Below are positions 23,940 to 36,949 of a DNA stretch of 60,000 nt, piece after piece. Source of the stretch: Takakia lepidozioides (lineage: Eukaryota; Streptophyta; Takakiopsida; Takakiales; Takakiaceae); NCBI GenBank assembly GCA_030704615.1, contig CM060733.1, positions 40,116,001-40,176,000 of the forward strand, in the 5' to 3' direction. Each line of letters starts with the position of its first letter. Positions within the stretch are counted from its first letter, which is position 1. The notes below the pieces were generated by a model. That model saw only the letters and a list, made by a program, of their open reading frames with translations. It made no database searches and was not told the DNA's origin. The position numbers were made by a program, and so were the translations under genes.

Positions 23940-24904
23940 CTGTCAAATTGGAGTACATATGGTCCTTGGGTCCTCTCAATCATGCTGAACCGGCAACACA
24001 CTCATGCACATGCTTTTAACTGGAAATGGTGAATGCCCATTCACATCCAGTAGAAACCACGAGGGAATTAATGGAAAATGGTCACTTTATTTGTCCACTC
24101 AGGCAAACTCCGCCATTGTGCATCACAGAGATAGCAACAGAACAATGGTGCAGAAGATGGATGAAGGAAAGACACAACATTCCAAAAGGATCCCACGGTT
24201 TGTGATGAAACACTTGCGAGTCTCTCTCGTGGCACGCTCTCGCCCACAGCCACAGCAATTGTGCGTGACAGTGTGCCATTGCTGTTTCATGACCCATCTC
24301 ATAAAGCTTGCCCTCTGCACTGCACATTCATCACCCAACCTCATATCCCTGCAGATTCTCGGATCCATAGAAATGAAGCCTTGAATTATGCTCCGAATCC
24401 TACCCACAGCCTCTGTATCATAGCTTTTCGCAGTATGGATTGCAGGATTGTAACATTTTTTGGGCTTCAAATTGGATCAGTGAACTTGCAGTGTTAGTAG
24501 AGGTCCTGAAAACTTCACAACTCCTATCATTTTGTCTAACTGGGTAATATTGGGCAGCTATCCCTAAAATTTCCAGAAGTTTTGGAAGTTCTTGGACTCG
24601 TCTGTTGAGGAGATCATTCTGGGCATCACAGTGTAGTCCCCATTCGGGACATAGATTAACACAGAAGAATATCCGTCCATGGGCTGCAAGCTGGCACCCT
24701 TGAGATTTGGGATGCCACAGCAACCCTCTGTATGTGGGCTCATCCACTGCCCTTTTTGTAGGCTGTACAATACCTTCTTTGGGTTGCAGGATTTGACATT
24801 GCAGAATCTCTGGTTTGTACTCTGATGCCATGTTATGCTTTTTGGCCTTGGATCAGCAATAATTTTCTCCAGTGAATTCAGGTCAGGCGGCATTGGAAAG
24901 CCCT
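23940..24904 (-). other. Unrecognised region with a 137-residue open frame
   Basis: A minus-strand ATG at 24831 opens a frame to 24418 with no recognised motif. It lies just outside block B. It may be a gene fragment or chance; nothing else is identified in this stretch. Confidence 0.25.
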
Positions 24905-24977
24905 TACAATCTTCGCATTTGCAACTCTTTCAATCGGACCTAGTTATGGTTGGATCAAAAAAGGAGTGTGACCCATT

Positions 24978-25626
24978 TCAGGCATCTAAGGTTAAGAACT
25001 TGTGTAGTGCACAAACTTGTCCAATGTGCTTTCTAATGTTCGTTCTCAAAATATTGGGTTCGAACAAGATGAGGCCAACCACCTTTGGGACATAGTAGCA
25101 AGGCTCTCTGCAGACTTCAGGGCTGCTAAGCTCTCTTAAGAGATTCTCAGAATCCATCCATGTTTTTGTTATTATTGTCTTTACTGTTGTCTCTGAACCC
25201 CATGCATCAACAGAATGTCTTTGCTTGCCATCATTCTTCACTAATCTACTCACTAACCCCAAACATAGTGCCTTCTCCGTGCTAGTATTCTTCTCTTGTC
25301 GCCATAACTCAGATCGCTCTCTTGTCTGTAATCTCTCTAAGACTGACTACCTCTTTTTTAGACTCTCTCGATACCAGGCCTTGTACCCTTCTGCAATTCC
25401 TAGATTAGGCCTGCTTCTCGTAACTGATCTGTTTCTAATCACCGCCCAAGGTAAAGAGCATCTTGGAATCAATTTGGTCCCATACCAAAAGCACTCCTCC
25501 TATGTCTGTCCTTACAGATTTTGATACGAATTCCCAATTCCACATGCCTCCTTCGTAAGGACGAGATGAATGATTCACCTCACTAGGTACCCCAATCTTG
25601 AGACAAGCAAAAGAGATTGATCTCAA
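24978..25626 (-). pseudogene. Unrecognised coding-like fragment shared by both duplicate blocks
   Basis: Two minus-strand open frames (25626-25435 and 25262-24978) look coding in composition, for example the stretch GVPSEVNHSSRPYEGGMWNW. The same sequence occurs in block A at about 3640-3190 with disrupted frames. It lies 3' of the coiled-coil gene in both blocks. I do not recognise it; it may be an old transposon or gene fragment. Confidence 0.3.
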
Positions 25627-25882
25627 GTTACCAACAAAAGAGCGCTACAAAGTCAACTTGGTCTCAAAATTAATGTTCATTATCCTTCACTCAGAAAGTT
25701 TCAGAATACCTACTTTAACACCTTTGAATACCATAATCAAGATGTACAGAAGTTGAAGAGGAGAAAAGATGTGGCAGAACAATCCACAGCAAACGGAAGG
25801 AAGGTGGGTAGGTTTCAGATGCAAGCTCATGCTGTCCATCCCTTGGTCAAAAGGCAGTACTGGACCTCATGAACCTTGTTAT

Positions 25883-28800
25883 CAGAGGGAGGACTCAGTG
25901 ATTGGCACCCGCGACAGCTTGAGATGATCAACTGTACACCAGAGGTTGACATGTTCACTCAGAACTTTGCAAACCTGGCACCCTCATACACTGAGTTGCT
26001 AACACATCTGGCCAAACCATCTGCCTTTGCCTCAATACCTCAAGTCTAGTTCCCACTTTGCCATCTGAAAAGTAATGGCGTCAAGCCAGCACTCTAGCAG
26101 TTCCTGCTAAGGACGGAGGCCAGTTCCATGGATTTTACAAAGGAAGGATGAGGACACATATCACAGTAACGAAGGTCGGCGGCGCTTTCTGGGGCGAGTG
26201 CAAGGATATCTTGCATGCTGGTCTTGTGGGGAGACAGTAGCTGCAACAGTTCAGGTACATATCATGCATGTAACTCATTTCCAGCTTCTGATGACACTGG
26301 ATCTCCTGCATGGGCAGATTTAAGATCACGAGTCATTCTCCCATCCATCCCACCTTTCCACACTGTAAAGCCCTCCAAGTGTTGCGATAGTGCACTCCCC
26401 GAACCCTGCCAAGTCCGCAACAGAACAAGGCAATGTCACAAACACCAACACGACATCATTCGCAGCAGTGTTCATCACAATTCAAGAGACATCAATCAAG
26501 TGTAGACACTAATATATACAGGTGTAAGATACATTGCTTAAAATAGCAACCCGGTTGACAACAAGTGCTGACCTGTAGTTTAATTTATTACTCATGTAAT
26601 CCATCTCATGATTTGACTCAGACTGCTAAAGCTTCTCACTGCTGATTATGTACATTCCCTTAATCATAGAGATCATAGAGACCATAACCATAACAATAGA
26701 GACCAGCGGTTGCCAAAATTTTCCCTACTCCAAAGGTGTCACTCAGTACCCTGCTCAAGTACTGGCGAGTTAAGATACGCTTTAACCTCAGAAGCTACCG
26801 GAAGTCACTGTCAATTTGCCTCAATCAGGACTGCTACTGTAGCGAACCACTTGGCATATGAATAAACAGTATTGAATTGGGATAGCACTCACACTATCTA
26901 TCTCACCTCCAGTTCCCTCATAGCATCTGCCGCTCCTCTCCGTCTAGCTTCCAGGTCCATTAAGCAGCTCCCCATCCGTTTACATTCAGCTTCCAGTTTC
27001 TCCGCTTTGCTCTCAAACATTCTACGATCTGCCTCAAGAACCCCCCACTGTTTGGTAAGTTCTGCCAGGTGACTCTGACGTAGGCTTTCACACTCAGATT
27101 CGAGCTTCTCTACTTTCTTATTGGACTCTTCAAAAGATTCCTTCAGGGTGATCTTGTCAATAACCAAGAAAATATTTGACTTTTGGAATTTACGTTTCTC
27201 CTGGGTCACTTTTGCCATCAGGTCATCTTGCTCTTCCAACCTTTTGCGCATCAGGAGGTTGCGCTCTCCTTGCAGACTCTCAAAACCTGTCTGCAGTTTT
27301 TCCAAAAACATCCTATGCTCTGCCTCAAGAACCTCCCGAAGTTCTGCCTGGTGACTCTGACGTAAGCTTTCACACTCAGACTCGAGCTTCTCTGCTTTCA
27401 TATTGGACTCTTCCATGAGGAGTTTGTGCTCCCCTTGCAGGCTCCTAAAACCTGTCTCCACTTTCTCCAATGTGTCTTTCCACTCATCAAGCACTGTCTG
27501 ACATGAGTCTCGCTCCCTTGTCATCTCTACCATACTAAGTGATCTCTGTGCATGCGTTTACATTTAGCTTCCAGTTTCTCCGCTTTGCTCTCAAACATTC
27601 TACAATCTGCCTCAAGAACCTCCCGCTGTTTGGCAAGTTCTGCCTCGTGACTCTGGCGACTCTTACGTAGGCTTTCACACTCAGACTCGAGCTTCTCTGC
27701 TTTACTATTGGACTCTTCAAGGGATTCCTACAGGGTGTTCTTGTCAATAACCAACTGTCTATTCATTCATGAGAGTTTCCTTCACTTTGGCGAACTCTTC
27801 CTCCAATCGAAACTTCTCTTCCAATACCACCTAGGACAGAGTTCAAAGTCACTGACAGTTTTTAGCCATTGCATCTGAAGGACTGCAGGATCTCAATGTG
27901 TCACACTTTTCAGGAATAGCTGTGTCCAGGATCTTCGAGAGGTTCGACTTACTGGCGTAAGGTTAAGAAACTCTTTCTCCCTATTTTATTCCACTGGGTG
28001 TTTCTCAGCTCTCAACTCTCCATACAAAACTGATTTTTGCTTGTTTTATGTCTTCATGTTCTACCTTGTCCCATAGATCATCGTGGCCCTCTGCGGAGCT
28101 GTAGGTATCTTTGTTTAATTCCTTTCTTGTTCCATATAACTCGACAGAAAGTGCATGCGAAAGTTCATGACCACCCATCATAGAAACGAGGTAAACTGAG
28201 TCTTGAAGAACATATTCTTATCATCAAGAAGAAACATGATATCAACCCGAAGGAAGGCTGATTATCAAAAAAGGATTGGCTACGGAGTATCCAACTAACA
28301 GTGATTGCTAGATTGCTTGTTGACCTGGTGTTTGTGGCGTAATGTGTCGCCAACTTCTCTATGTTGCTCTCTCATTTGCTAGGCTGCAAGCAATTCTGAG
28401 GTGGTCCCCTCTTTTTCAGACTCTTCCATGAGGCGGCACAGTTAAGGGCCCTAAAGCTCTGCCTGTACCCTGTACAGGTCCAATAGTATTGTTGAAAGTA
28501 GAATTTGAGATCTTCATAGAATAGGCCAGTGATCAGGGGCACCCGGTAATCAATCAGATGTCAACGAAGTCTTGTAACCAACTTGAAGTTGTTTTATCGG
28601 GAACATTCTTAACAATCTTTCATGCTGCCAGGCCTCCAGCTTGAAAGTCTACTAGAGAGAACAGATGGTTGACCACATATGATGTTCCTGTTGGTCCCGA
28701 AAACAGAAGTACAACAGCAAAAGCAATGTTCATGTCCTAATGTTCATGTTCATGGTTCGAGTCACCTATACCTGCTGTTCCTGGTGCAACTTCTTGCAAT

Positions 28801-29776
28801 CGGACTCTAACTTCTGTGTTTTGAGCTCCCAATTGCATTAGTGGCACGGATGAAGGCAAAGAAGTACTCAAGCTTACGCATCTTTGCAACATTTTCTCTC
28901 AATCGAGATTCATTCACCCCTCCAGTCAGTCATTCATATGCAGAGTACTTGTTGTCTCTCTGGTTGCAAGAAATCACGTCCAGCAAAAATGAATGATCAC
29001 CACTGATAGCAACAGCAAGCAGATGCAACTTAGTTTTAAATGCTACTACCTTGCCTTTCGCCATCTCCACAAGCTTCAATGTAAGAGCTTGACAATCCGC
29101 ATCCCTTTCAGCAAGGAGCTTCTTCTGCTCTTCTGTTTTCTTTAGCACTTGAGCCTCCATCTCTGAAAAGCGTTTCTCAGCCATGCAAACTTCTTGTTCT
29201 CTTTTTAGCTTCTCTCTCTTCAGTTCTTCCTCAAGACCTGTCATGCTGGTCAGTGCCTGTGAGCACATATCTGACCATGTATATTTTTCCCTCTCCATGT
29301 CAGCAAGTGACCCCTGAATCGCCTGAAGCTCTTGCAGCAGATTCACTTCCCTACGATTTTGCATTTCCCTATCCTGCGCACCAAACAGGAGAGTTCTGCC
29401 CTCTGCATCTCCTGCGACAGCCCCAATCTCAACAACTCATGTCCATGGCCAAGTTGCTCGCCTCCTGGGCGTACTAATACTAATCAATTTACTAATCAAA
29501 CAATTAGAAGGACAGCAGGAGCAGGAAGAATCCAAAGGATACAATACTTCAGTTCGAATACACTACCGGCTCTGCTGACGGAGTCGTAATCACCACTCGT
29601 TTTTTATTAGGATATTCAGAGCCAGATTGCTGCATAGCTGGTCCCAGATCAACAGAAACATTTGCTAGGTGCTGGTTCTGGGCTAGAGGGGCACCCCGTT
29701 GTGTCCCCAATAACATTTGCTCTCTCTCTCCTTGACGCAGACTAATACCAGGGGTTCCCCTGTTCGGTTGCACCAC
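25883..29776 (-). pseudogene. Decayed copy of the coiled-coil gene
   Basis: Recognisable exon equivalents are 29567-29776, about 29055-29430, a fragment near 28835-28905, 27535-27800, 26898-27533 and the C-terminal exons near 26170-25883. The exon matching A 10159-10317 is gone, and the exons at 8999-9652 and 10650-10838 are fused fragments. The basic C-terminal exon has lost seven bases beside its acceptor, and the last exon has lost one base near its start. The 5' segment 12990-13718 of A is absent. It cannot encode the full protein; a short transcript is still possible. Confidence 0.85.
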
Positions 29777-30213
29777 CTGTGGGGAAGGATAAACATGTCA
29801 GTGGGAACTGTAAACTCAACTCAACTCAAACAATTCCTTAACCTTTTCAGAATACGAGTACCATTACAACAATGCACGCTACAGGATGTAACATAGAGTT
29901 CCACAAAAGCACTGCTGCCATATGCACACAATAGTCACTTGGTCAAAGCCCAGAGGAAGGGAGAGAGAAGCACACTGTGCAAAGGGGGTTTGGGGGCAAA
30001 GACAGACGCACTTATTAGACGGTTCCTATGCACCTTGGCTAGGATGGACCCTTCAGGTTATAGTCCTACAGGATGCCAAACCTCCCAGAGCCAGCTGTGA
30101 AGTTTCAGCCCACAGACATACACAAACTCAGCCTTACAACACTGGCACGTAGTCCATGACAAGCTGATTGCAGGGGATTCAGATTTGAAGTAACAACTGC
30201 TATAAACATCATG

Positions 30214-33200
30214 ATTCAGAATGTGCAGCTTAATCTCTGTGGAAGTGCACATATATGTACAAGTTTATGATGATGAATTGGACGTGAATGTCGATCGGAT
30301 GGAAGCGAAATTTTACATTCCCTTACAAGTTTACATTCTATTTATTTTACATTCTCTCAACCATGGTTACAGTTCTATATGTTCTGGTTCCGAACGTGTG
30401 GTCAAGAAAACAACTGAAGAGTCGTTATCCGTTTGATCCTGGAACGCCTAGAAGGCAAAGAAATTATCTAATGCGAGCTGTCACCAGAAAGTTGAGCTGA
30501 CTACAACATCTGTGAAATGCGTCAGACTGACAATATTCACTCCTCCTCCACTTCCAACAACTGATTTTGACTGACTAGGCCGGGGATATTTGTGATGCAT
30601 AGCTCCATGTACAGGCCTTAAGATTGATGTAGGCTCTTCTTGAAAGCTTGAAGAATTCACCCTTGCTCCGCAGTACATCATGCGGCGACAAACCCGCTAA
30701 GAAGAAAACATTTTGACGTATTAAAAGTTGACATCTTCTGCCTTTACATCTTTCTACGTTGACTACATTATGCAAGGTCATAAATCATGATTTTAGCACT
30801 AGATAAGAAAAGAGAAAGAAATAAACTGTTTAACGTCCACAGAGAAAGAAAGACAGACCAGTAAGTTGGAAGAAGGTAAAGAGAGGCATGAGGGGGAGGT
30901 TCATGGCGTGGTCCCGCAGACAGAGAGGCCCTACGCTCCTCTGTTGTGCGCATCGACTCCATTTCCATGGTCTTCCTCGCAGCTCCCAAAATCCTCGACA
31001 AACCAAACGCCAGGCAGTGCCGCACTCCTGGCTAAACCCAAACACTCTGTTTTGCCATATCAGAATCGCCACTTGGATGAAGGTGTAACTTGGATGACAG
31101 CGGCCTTCCAACGAACAATACAATGCAGAATGCAAGTCACAAAAGATGACAAAAGATGGAGTGTGGAAAATATGAGAGAGAAGGAGTGATATGCACTGGA
31201 ATGCTAAAAACAAACAAGTGTGAATTTGAAACACCTCAATGGAGTCCTTCTCAACTTACTGTGGACCTGCAAGGCCACCATAATCAACCAGGCCTTCAAC
31301 AGTTTTCCTGTCTCAGCACAAGGTGTTCACACCCTCTTCTCTCACCTATAACCCATACAGTTGCTTCTCTTATCTCTTCACATCTTTTGGTTGTGGGGGC
31401 TCTCCAGGGCAAGGGTCAAGCTAATAGGATGTCCCCCCTTGCTAGAATCAAGCCTAGTTTTGGATGTAAGGAAAGCTTCAAATCCATTGAAAGAATTCGA
31501 TCTGGGGCAGCATATTTCATGAATTGCAGATTAAGAAAATACAAGGTCCAGGTCTATGCAACTCAATTGAATCAATTTGTATGGGTAGAGGGAAAACTCT
31601 CCTCTCCCAAGCCCATTTCCACTTCACCCCTTGTGGCACAGGCAAATATCAAAGTACTCTTGTTACTTGAGCCTGCCTGGGTTCTCAACAGGGCAATGTG
31701 ATGCTTGCTGAGCTCTAGGCAAATTTCTAAGCAAGGCATATGAATTGGAGAATATTAAGCTATCATTGTATACTAGACAGTAACATTTATACGAAGTCTG
31801 TTTCTGGAAATAGGTGTATCTCTTCATCTCCGCATCCAAGGATTGTGGTCTTCAACCTCGCAGATCACAACACATGTGCTTTCCTGGCCTGTTCAATCTC
31901 CAATTCTTCATTCTGATGAATTTCCTCCTAATAAAGGCAGCTGAGTGATTATTTTTCCAGATTTCATACCTACAAGCTAAATGCTCTGTTTTCAGACTCC
32001 TTTGCATATGCAGACTTTCGATGAAACAAGGGCCCAAAGGTACGCACGCAGAAAATAAAGCAAACTGGCTCTCTGAGTACAAACTGCATAGCGGTCAACT
32101 GGCACAGAACAGATGTCAAAGATTAGTATAATGAAATGATTCAAAATTTGACTCATTGATCTATGATGGGGGCTGGAGAATTGAAACCTCAGCATCTAGT
32201 GCAGGGATCAAATACTGTGTCCTTTTTGTCTACTCACACTGGCAGCCGGGCTGCTTCTCACCCACCAACCAGGGACTTCACTCTATAATGTCCGGAGTGT
32301 AGAGACAGCTCTCTCATTGTCCACCTTTCAAGATAAAAACAAAAGGGTACCCCAAAAAGCCACGCAGACCATATCTGCAGAGCAATCTTGGTGAAAAGGA
32401 ACAATCTTCCTTCAAAAACCATGTCAAACAGAAGCTTACAAGAAGTCACCTAAACTCTCCAACAAAACTGACATGAACTTCCTTCAAATTATAAAGCATG
32501 ATTCACAATGAACCCAACTTTCTACCATGCAGCAAACCGTTGGGCTGAAAAAGTCCAGCTGTAAGGTGTGTGTGTGTATCACCCCTACTAGTCCCAATGT
32601 GTGTAATTTCCCATTCCCTTCACCAGAAACTGATATTGATTAAGTAATTCTTAAGTGGAAGACCTTCCCACAGTAATGAGATTGTAGCTCAAAACCAGTT
32701 CGATTTCTCGTAATCACGGAAACCTCGCAAGTAATTCTCCATTTCTTCACGGGTGTTATCCCATTGAAGTGCCCCAATGACCTCATCAGGAGTGAGCCTT
32801 GTTTCCTGCTCCCGATCAACATGTATGCTTCCCCTTTCTGCTCAAGAGCGGGCAAAGGCCAAATTTCTTCTTCTTGAAAAGAAAGTGGAGGACAGATCAC
32901 GGTATTTTGATGGGGACAACAAGGAAGCCCGATGTGCGGTGAAGCTGCTTATCGATAAGAGCTGCTCCAACCCGCCGGCAGGTAAAATCTTAAAATCGCA
33001 CTAGGTGCACATGTCCTTGAACAGCGCTTTCCTTTTGTATAATTGCTAATAGCAATCGATGTGTTATTGTCTACTTTAGAGTTTTCAGTTTTCCAAGCTT
33101 AGAAGACTCATTTTCTTGTTGGATGCATTCTGCAGAGCCATCAGGTGCACCGGACAATTCTGCTAAGTGGATCAAGTGTATGTTTGCTGGAAAACCCGAG

Positions 33201-34490
33201 CTTCCACGTAGTAAGTTTGATCTTACTGAGGTATTATTCCCTATATGTCATGGGAAGCTTCCTGTGACCAAAGAAGCATATCAATCATTCACAAGGGGAG
33301 CGCGGGAGAAAGATGCCGCAAAGAGATATTTGGAAGAGGCAGATGGTTCAGAATTACCCACTCACGAGACATCCGGTTTGAATTTCCATCATCGTGCTCC
33401 ATCAGATGAGATGGACATATCATCCTTCATTGCCTACCAATTCAGTTCGTTCTTTGACCTGTTTAAATCGTATAGCCCGCACAAACTTATCCACTCTCTG
33501 CTGTTCAATTGTAACGAAAAATTAGGGGATAGTCTCACTAGTAGTACTAAAGAGAGGCCCGATACCCTTTTAATAGCCCGTTCACGCACCCTCCTTATAG
33601 GTGAGGACAAGTGAGGACAAGCTCAAAAGTTTGGAGGATCTCAAGGTAAAGGTGAGACGACTTTCCCCTATTCTTTATGGAGACTTGGAATTTATACTGG
33701 GTTGTATAGCAGCAGGCTCACTATTTCAGTGGGTTTATGTGGGCAAGAATGGCAGTTTTGACCTCAGTCTAATCTGTCCATGTCTTGATTTAGACTTTTT
33801 GAACGTAAATGCTTGTTTTATCTTAGCCTTGGCTATGCTTATCACTTGATGCATAGCATGGCAAAGTCACTCCCGGGAGTCAATAGCGACCATGCAATGT
33901 TTTCTACGGATGAAGAGGGAGGCAGGACAATACATTTCGAGCCCGACTATGTTCAGAAGAGTGTTAAGAACTCCAAAAAATATTTTACTTCTGTGGGGAC
34001 TACACTGGATGCGGTAAAGAAGGCATATACATTTGCAACAGGATGTCGCTTTCTTCCTCAGTGCACATGGGACCAAGGTAAAGTTAAACGAGGAACGTAC
34101 ACTGTTGATTATGGACCTGTTGGATACAAACCCAATTTGAGGTCTGAGCAGGATATTAGGAATATGACTAGTTGTGTCTGTGAAGCCCTACATGTCCTTC
34201 ACGTAAATGGCCTTCTCCACATTTGCTCTTGACAGGGAAGCTTCAGAGGCTGTAATATACAATTGAGCTGCTTTGTTCACAATATCAGTACAGTCAAGGT
34301 TACAGGGTAATTCTCCGGCGAGGTATTTTCTGTATGGGTGACTGGAGCATCTGTACCAGGAGACTTTTTTCTTATTTGTGAACTGAGCTAGCATTTATAA
34401 TATATGTGTGAGATTGCAGGTTGGCAGATGAGGTTGCAGTGGGAAAGGATGGGTCAGTTTACTTCAACGATGCAACGTCTAAGTTTGGTT
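30214..34490. other. 4.3-kb segment present in block B only
   Basis: In block A the flanking sequences are separated by only about 17 bases (near 12753-12770); in B they are separated by this segment. Its 3' part carries a broken multi-exon gene (32830-34479). From 30214 to 32776 no gene is supported; a 181-residue plus-strand frame at 31156-31701 has no recognised motif. No terminal repeats were found at its borders. It is an insertion into B or a deletion from A. Confidence 0.75.
32830..34479 (+). pseudogene. Truncated, frameshifted multi-exon gene of unknown family
   Basis: An exon ending at 32981 (GCAG|GTAAAA) joins in phase to one starting at 33136 (CTGCAG|AG), giving a continuous frame of more than 200 residues. 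At 33601-33620 the ten bases GTGAGGACAA occur twice in tandem; the second copy shifts the frame and brings in a stop right after the IGEDK residues. The frame after the duplication (KLKSLEDLKVKVRRL...) looks like the original continuation. Further on, 33849-34232 encodes a segment with EALHVLHVNGLLH, faintly like the catalytic-loop region of protein kinases but without HRD. A last exon-like piece ends near 34479, at the block border. It may derive from a kinase-like gene; this is weak. Confidence 0.55.
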
Positions 34491-35452
34491 AGGACTCAAA
34501 CATTTGACACAGATACGACGTGTGTAGCTGTGGCTTCACATAGTGCTTGAGAGAGGAAAGATTAAATCAGAGGAAATTATAAACACCCAACAGAAGTCCA
34601 ATGAGCTTATGGGAAGTCCTGTGGAAACAGAAAGGAAGAAAGTAAATAAACGATAACATCCACAGATGCCCACAGGTCCCATTTGGGTGATGCTGCCACT
34701 CCCACTGTATTAGAAATTGCCCTGCATTCACTCCATACATATATGCATCGTGAAAATGGAGGAGAGAGACTGAATGACAAGTTTCAGCATTACAAATAGA
34801 GCTGATGCACCTATATGCTTGCAACTGATGTGAGGCAGTGGAGGAGTTTGGCGGGGGAATTTAGCAAAACCACATTCGAGATTGTCAGGTTCCGGTTCTA
34901 TGCGCGATAGCTTTTCTAAACAAACGTTTAATCCCTACTGACTGTGCAACTCCGGGCCGAGGAAATAAACTGCACATCCAGCGTGAAAAACACAAAAACC
35001 AACCAAGCAGCCCTCTACCTCCAAACTGTTCGAATCCAAACGAACAATTTCTATACCTCCACTCCCCTTCCCAACCCAACGCTTCGATACAGTCTGAGCA
35101 GAAGTATTACCCGGCGCTGTTCTGGCACTCTCCCCGCCATGCCTTCATTCAAATTTCCTTTGCTTCTTCCTGAATCCGATCCAGTCGAATCACGAGCCCA
35201 CCAATATATTGCACAACACAAGCGTCCGACACGGATTCTCTCCTAAGCTGCTTCTACCAGAATCCACATTACTGTAATCAGGCATACAGCGTGAAACATA
35301 TCATACTCCCGCAATCTTCCCCTCTCCCCTCCCCTGCCTTGTTTCTCCCGAAACAAAGTAGAAACGTTGTGTTCCAAGCAAATCACACGCCCCTCCCACA
35401 CTTCCATCTCTCCCCTGTCCGATTCTTCAACGCAGAATTCGGCACAGAAATC

Positions 35453-35705
35453 ATGGCGGGTATTTTGAAGATTCTGAAGATTCATGGAATTTCGAACAGT
35501 GAATGGTTCCGTCCGTAAAGACGACTCGACGATGGACCCTGAATGGATGGTTTCTCTTCCGGTCATCGTCAGTGCGAGGGCAATGTGGAGGGACAGACGA
35601 AACTTGGACGGAAAGACTTTCTCGTTGAGGGATGATCATTGGTTAGGGGATTTAGACCTGCGGCGGCGTCACCGTTTCTTTCTTTTGCATTTCGACAGTG
35701 GCTGA
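35453..35705 (+). CDS. Short open frames at the duplication border
   Basis: The ATG at 35453 corresponds to the ATG at 14394 in block A but opens only about 21 codons. An overlapping frame (35484-35705, 73 residues) has no recognised motif. Sequence after 35456 is unrelated to that after 14397. Possibly non-coding. Confidence 0.15.
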
Positions 35706-36274
35706 ATCACTCGTTTTGCAACCACATAGTCCCTGTCACCACAGTTTTCAGGAAGATGATCTAGAAATCTAGATACTCTAGCATCTCCACCCGTGTTCTA
35801 CTAACTCATGCTCAATGTTCTCCTGGGCCCCATAATTCATGGAGACTAGTCCTACAACCTCCTTTGGACTCCATGAAGATACCACATGTATGCAAATTTT
35901 TCTATCAAATCTGCAACACAAGTTTGCGCCCTGTAAAAGCATACTTGGAAAATTCATGATTTCATCTCTCATATCAACCAACTCCTCTGAACATCACCTT
36001 GAATAGATGCAACAAAGACATTAACCATGACGGGTCTGATAACATAATCAGGGCAAGACCTGTGTCGACAAACATCGATTTTATTGACCTGCTACTCAAA
36101 GGTCTTCTCTCTACTAACCTGCAGCTAACAAGGCAACCATCCAACCAACCATAACAGTTGACTGGCATCCTGACAATTCAGAGCCCATCAAATCCATCTG
36201 TCACCTCGAGTATGGTCTATCTCTCTACAACTCTCTCTAACTTTAAACTGGCCTTCCTAGCTTAGGTTATCTGG

Positions 36275-36410
36275 AAAGCCCGAACTAATTGTTCACCTCC
36301 AGGCTAGTCCCACTACAGGAGTGAGCCCCTCACAGGTAATATTTATTCGCACTGTTTGCAACCAAACTGGGTGCGGGGTCGATAGCCACTAGGCTGCAAA
36401 AAACAAAGTA
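36275..36410 (+). mobile_element. LINE 3'-end fragment
   Basis: Matches the tail of the copy at 36486-36890 (CTGGAAAGC..., AGTGAGCCCCTCACA, AAACTGGGTGCGGGGTC). More diverged than the copy next to it. Confidence 0.5.
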
Positions 36411-36485
36411 CATTGTCTTTGGGGTCTACCTACCCTCAGCACTAAACTGAAATTTCAACTCAGGGCACCTCTGAACAATAAACAG

Positions 36486-36890
36486 ATGCAGAGAGGAAAG
36501 GGAGATTGTCAATGCCACATGTGCAGGCCTGAAGACAATATCCATTTTCTGTTACAATGTCAGAGATATTCTCATCAGAGTGACCCACTTCAGGAACACA
36601 AAACTTTCAAAATCTCAAGGCCCCTGGCCGCCCTGGCCCTGTTCGGGTCTTATTGCTGCACAGCACACACACAGTGGATTGATGCTTGTGTGGAGGGCTT
36701 TCTGGAGGAAATCCAGAAAGCTCGAACCAATCGTTTATACCAAGGTAAGTCCCACTCCTGGAGTGAGCCCATCACAGACGTAGTTTCTGTTCCCTCTTGA
36801 TCCACCCAAACTGGGCATGGGGTCTATGGCCGCAAGGCTCCGGCAAACGGCATCTCATGAATATATCCTCTCTCTCTCTCTCTCCCCCTC
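36486..36890 (+). mobile_element. LINE (non-LTR retrotransposon) 3' end with CT tail
   Basis: The open frame from 36486 encodes CQCHMCRPEDNIHFLLQC, a C-x-C-x2-C...H-x4-C zinc-finger-like motif of the kind found at the C-terminus of plant LINE reverse transcriptase proteins, and runs to a stop at 36800. A short 3' UTR ends in a CT microsatellite (36867-36890). Related fragments occur at 15320, 36275, 36950, 39995, 51935 and 54805. The reverse transcriptase domain is missing, so the copy is 5'-truncated. Confidence 0.6.
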
Positions 36891-36949
36891 TAAACCCCGG
36901 GTGCAAAGTGCAAACCCCACAAAAGGCTCCCGGAGGATTAGTTTCTCAA

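Larger units (their letters stand above)
24905..35455. repeat. Segmental duplication, copy B
   Basis: Direct copy of 3108-14396. Seen by eye, it lacks segments equal to A 5460-6840, 9056-10613, 10677-11157, 11865-12024 and 12990-13718, and carries an extra segment at about 30214-34490. Many point changes are also present. The deletions remove exons and splice sites of the coiled-coil gene. Confidence 0.85.

Noticed and set aside
30214-34490. Helitron borders for the block B-specific segment
   Set aside because: The left border has a TC near 30210 and the right ends near TTAG, but no 3' hairpin or AT insertion site was convincing.
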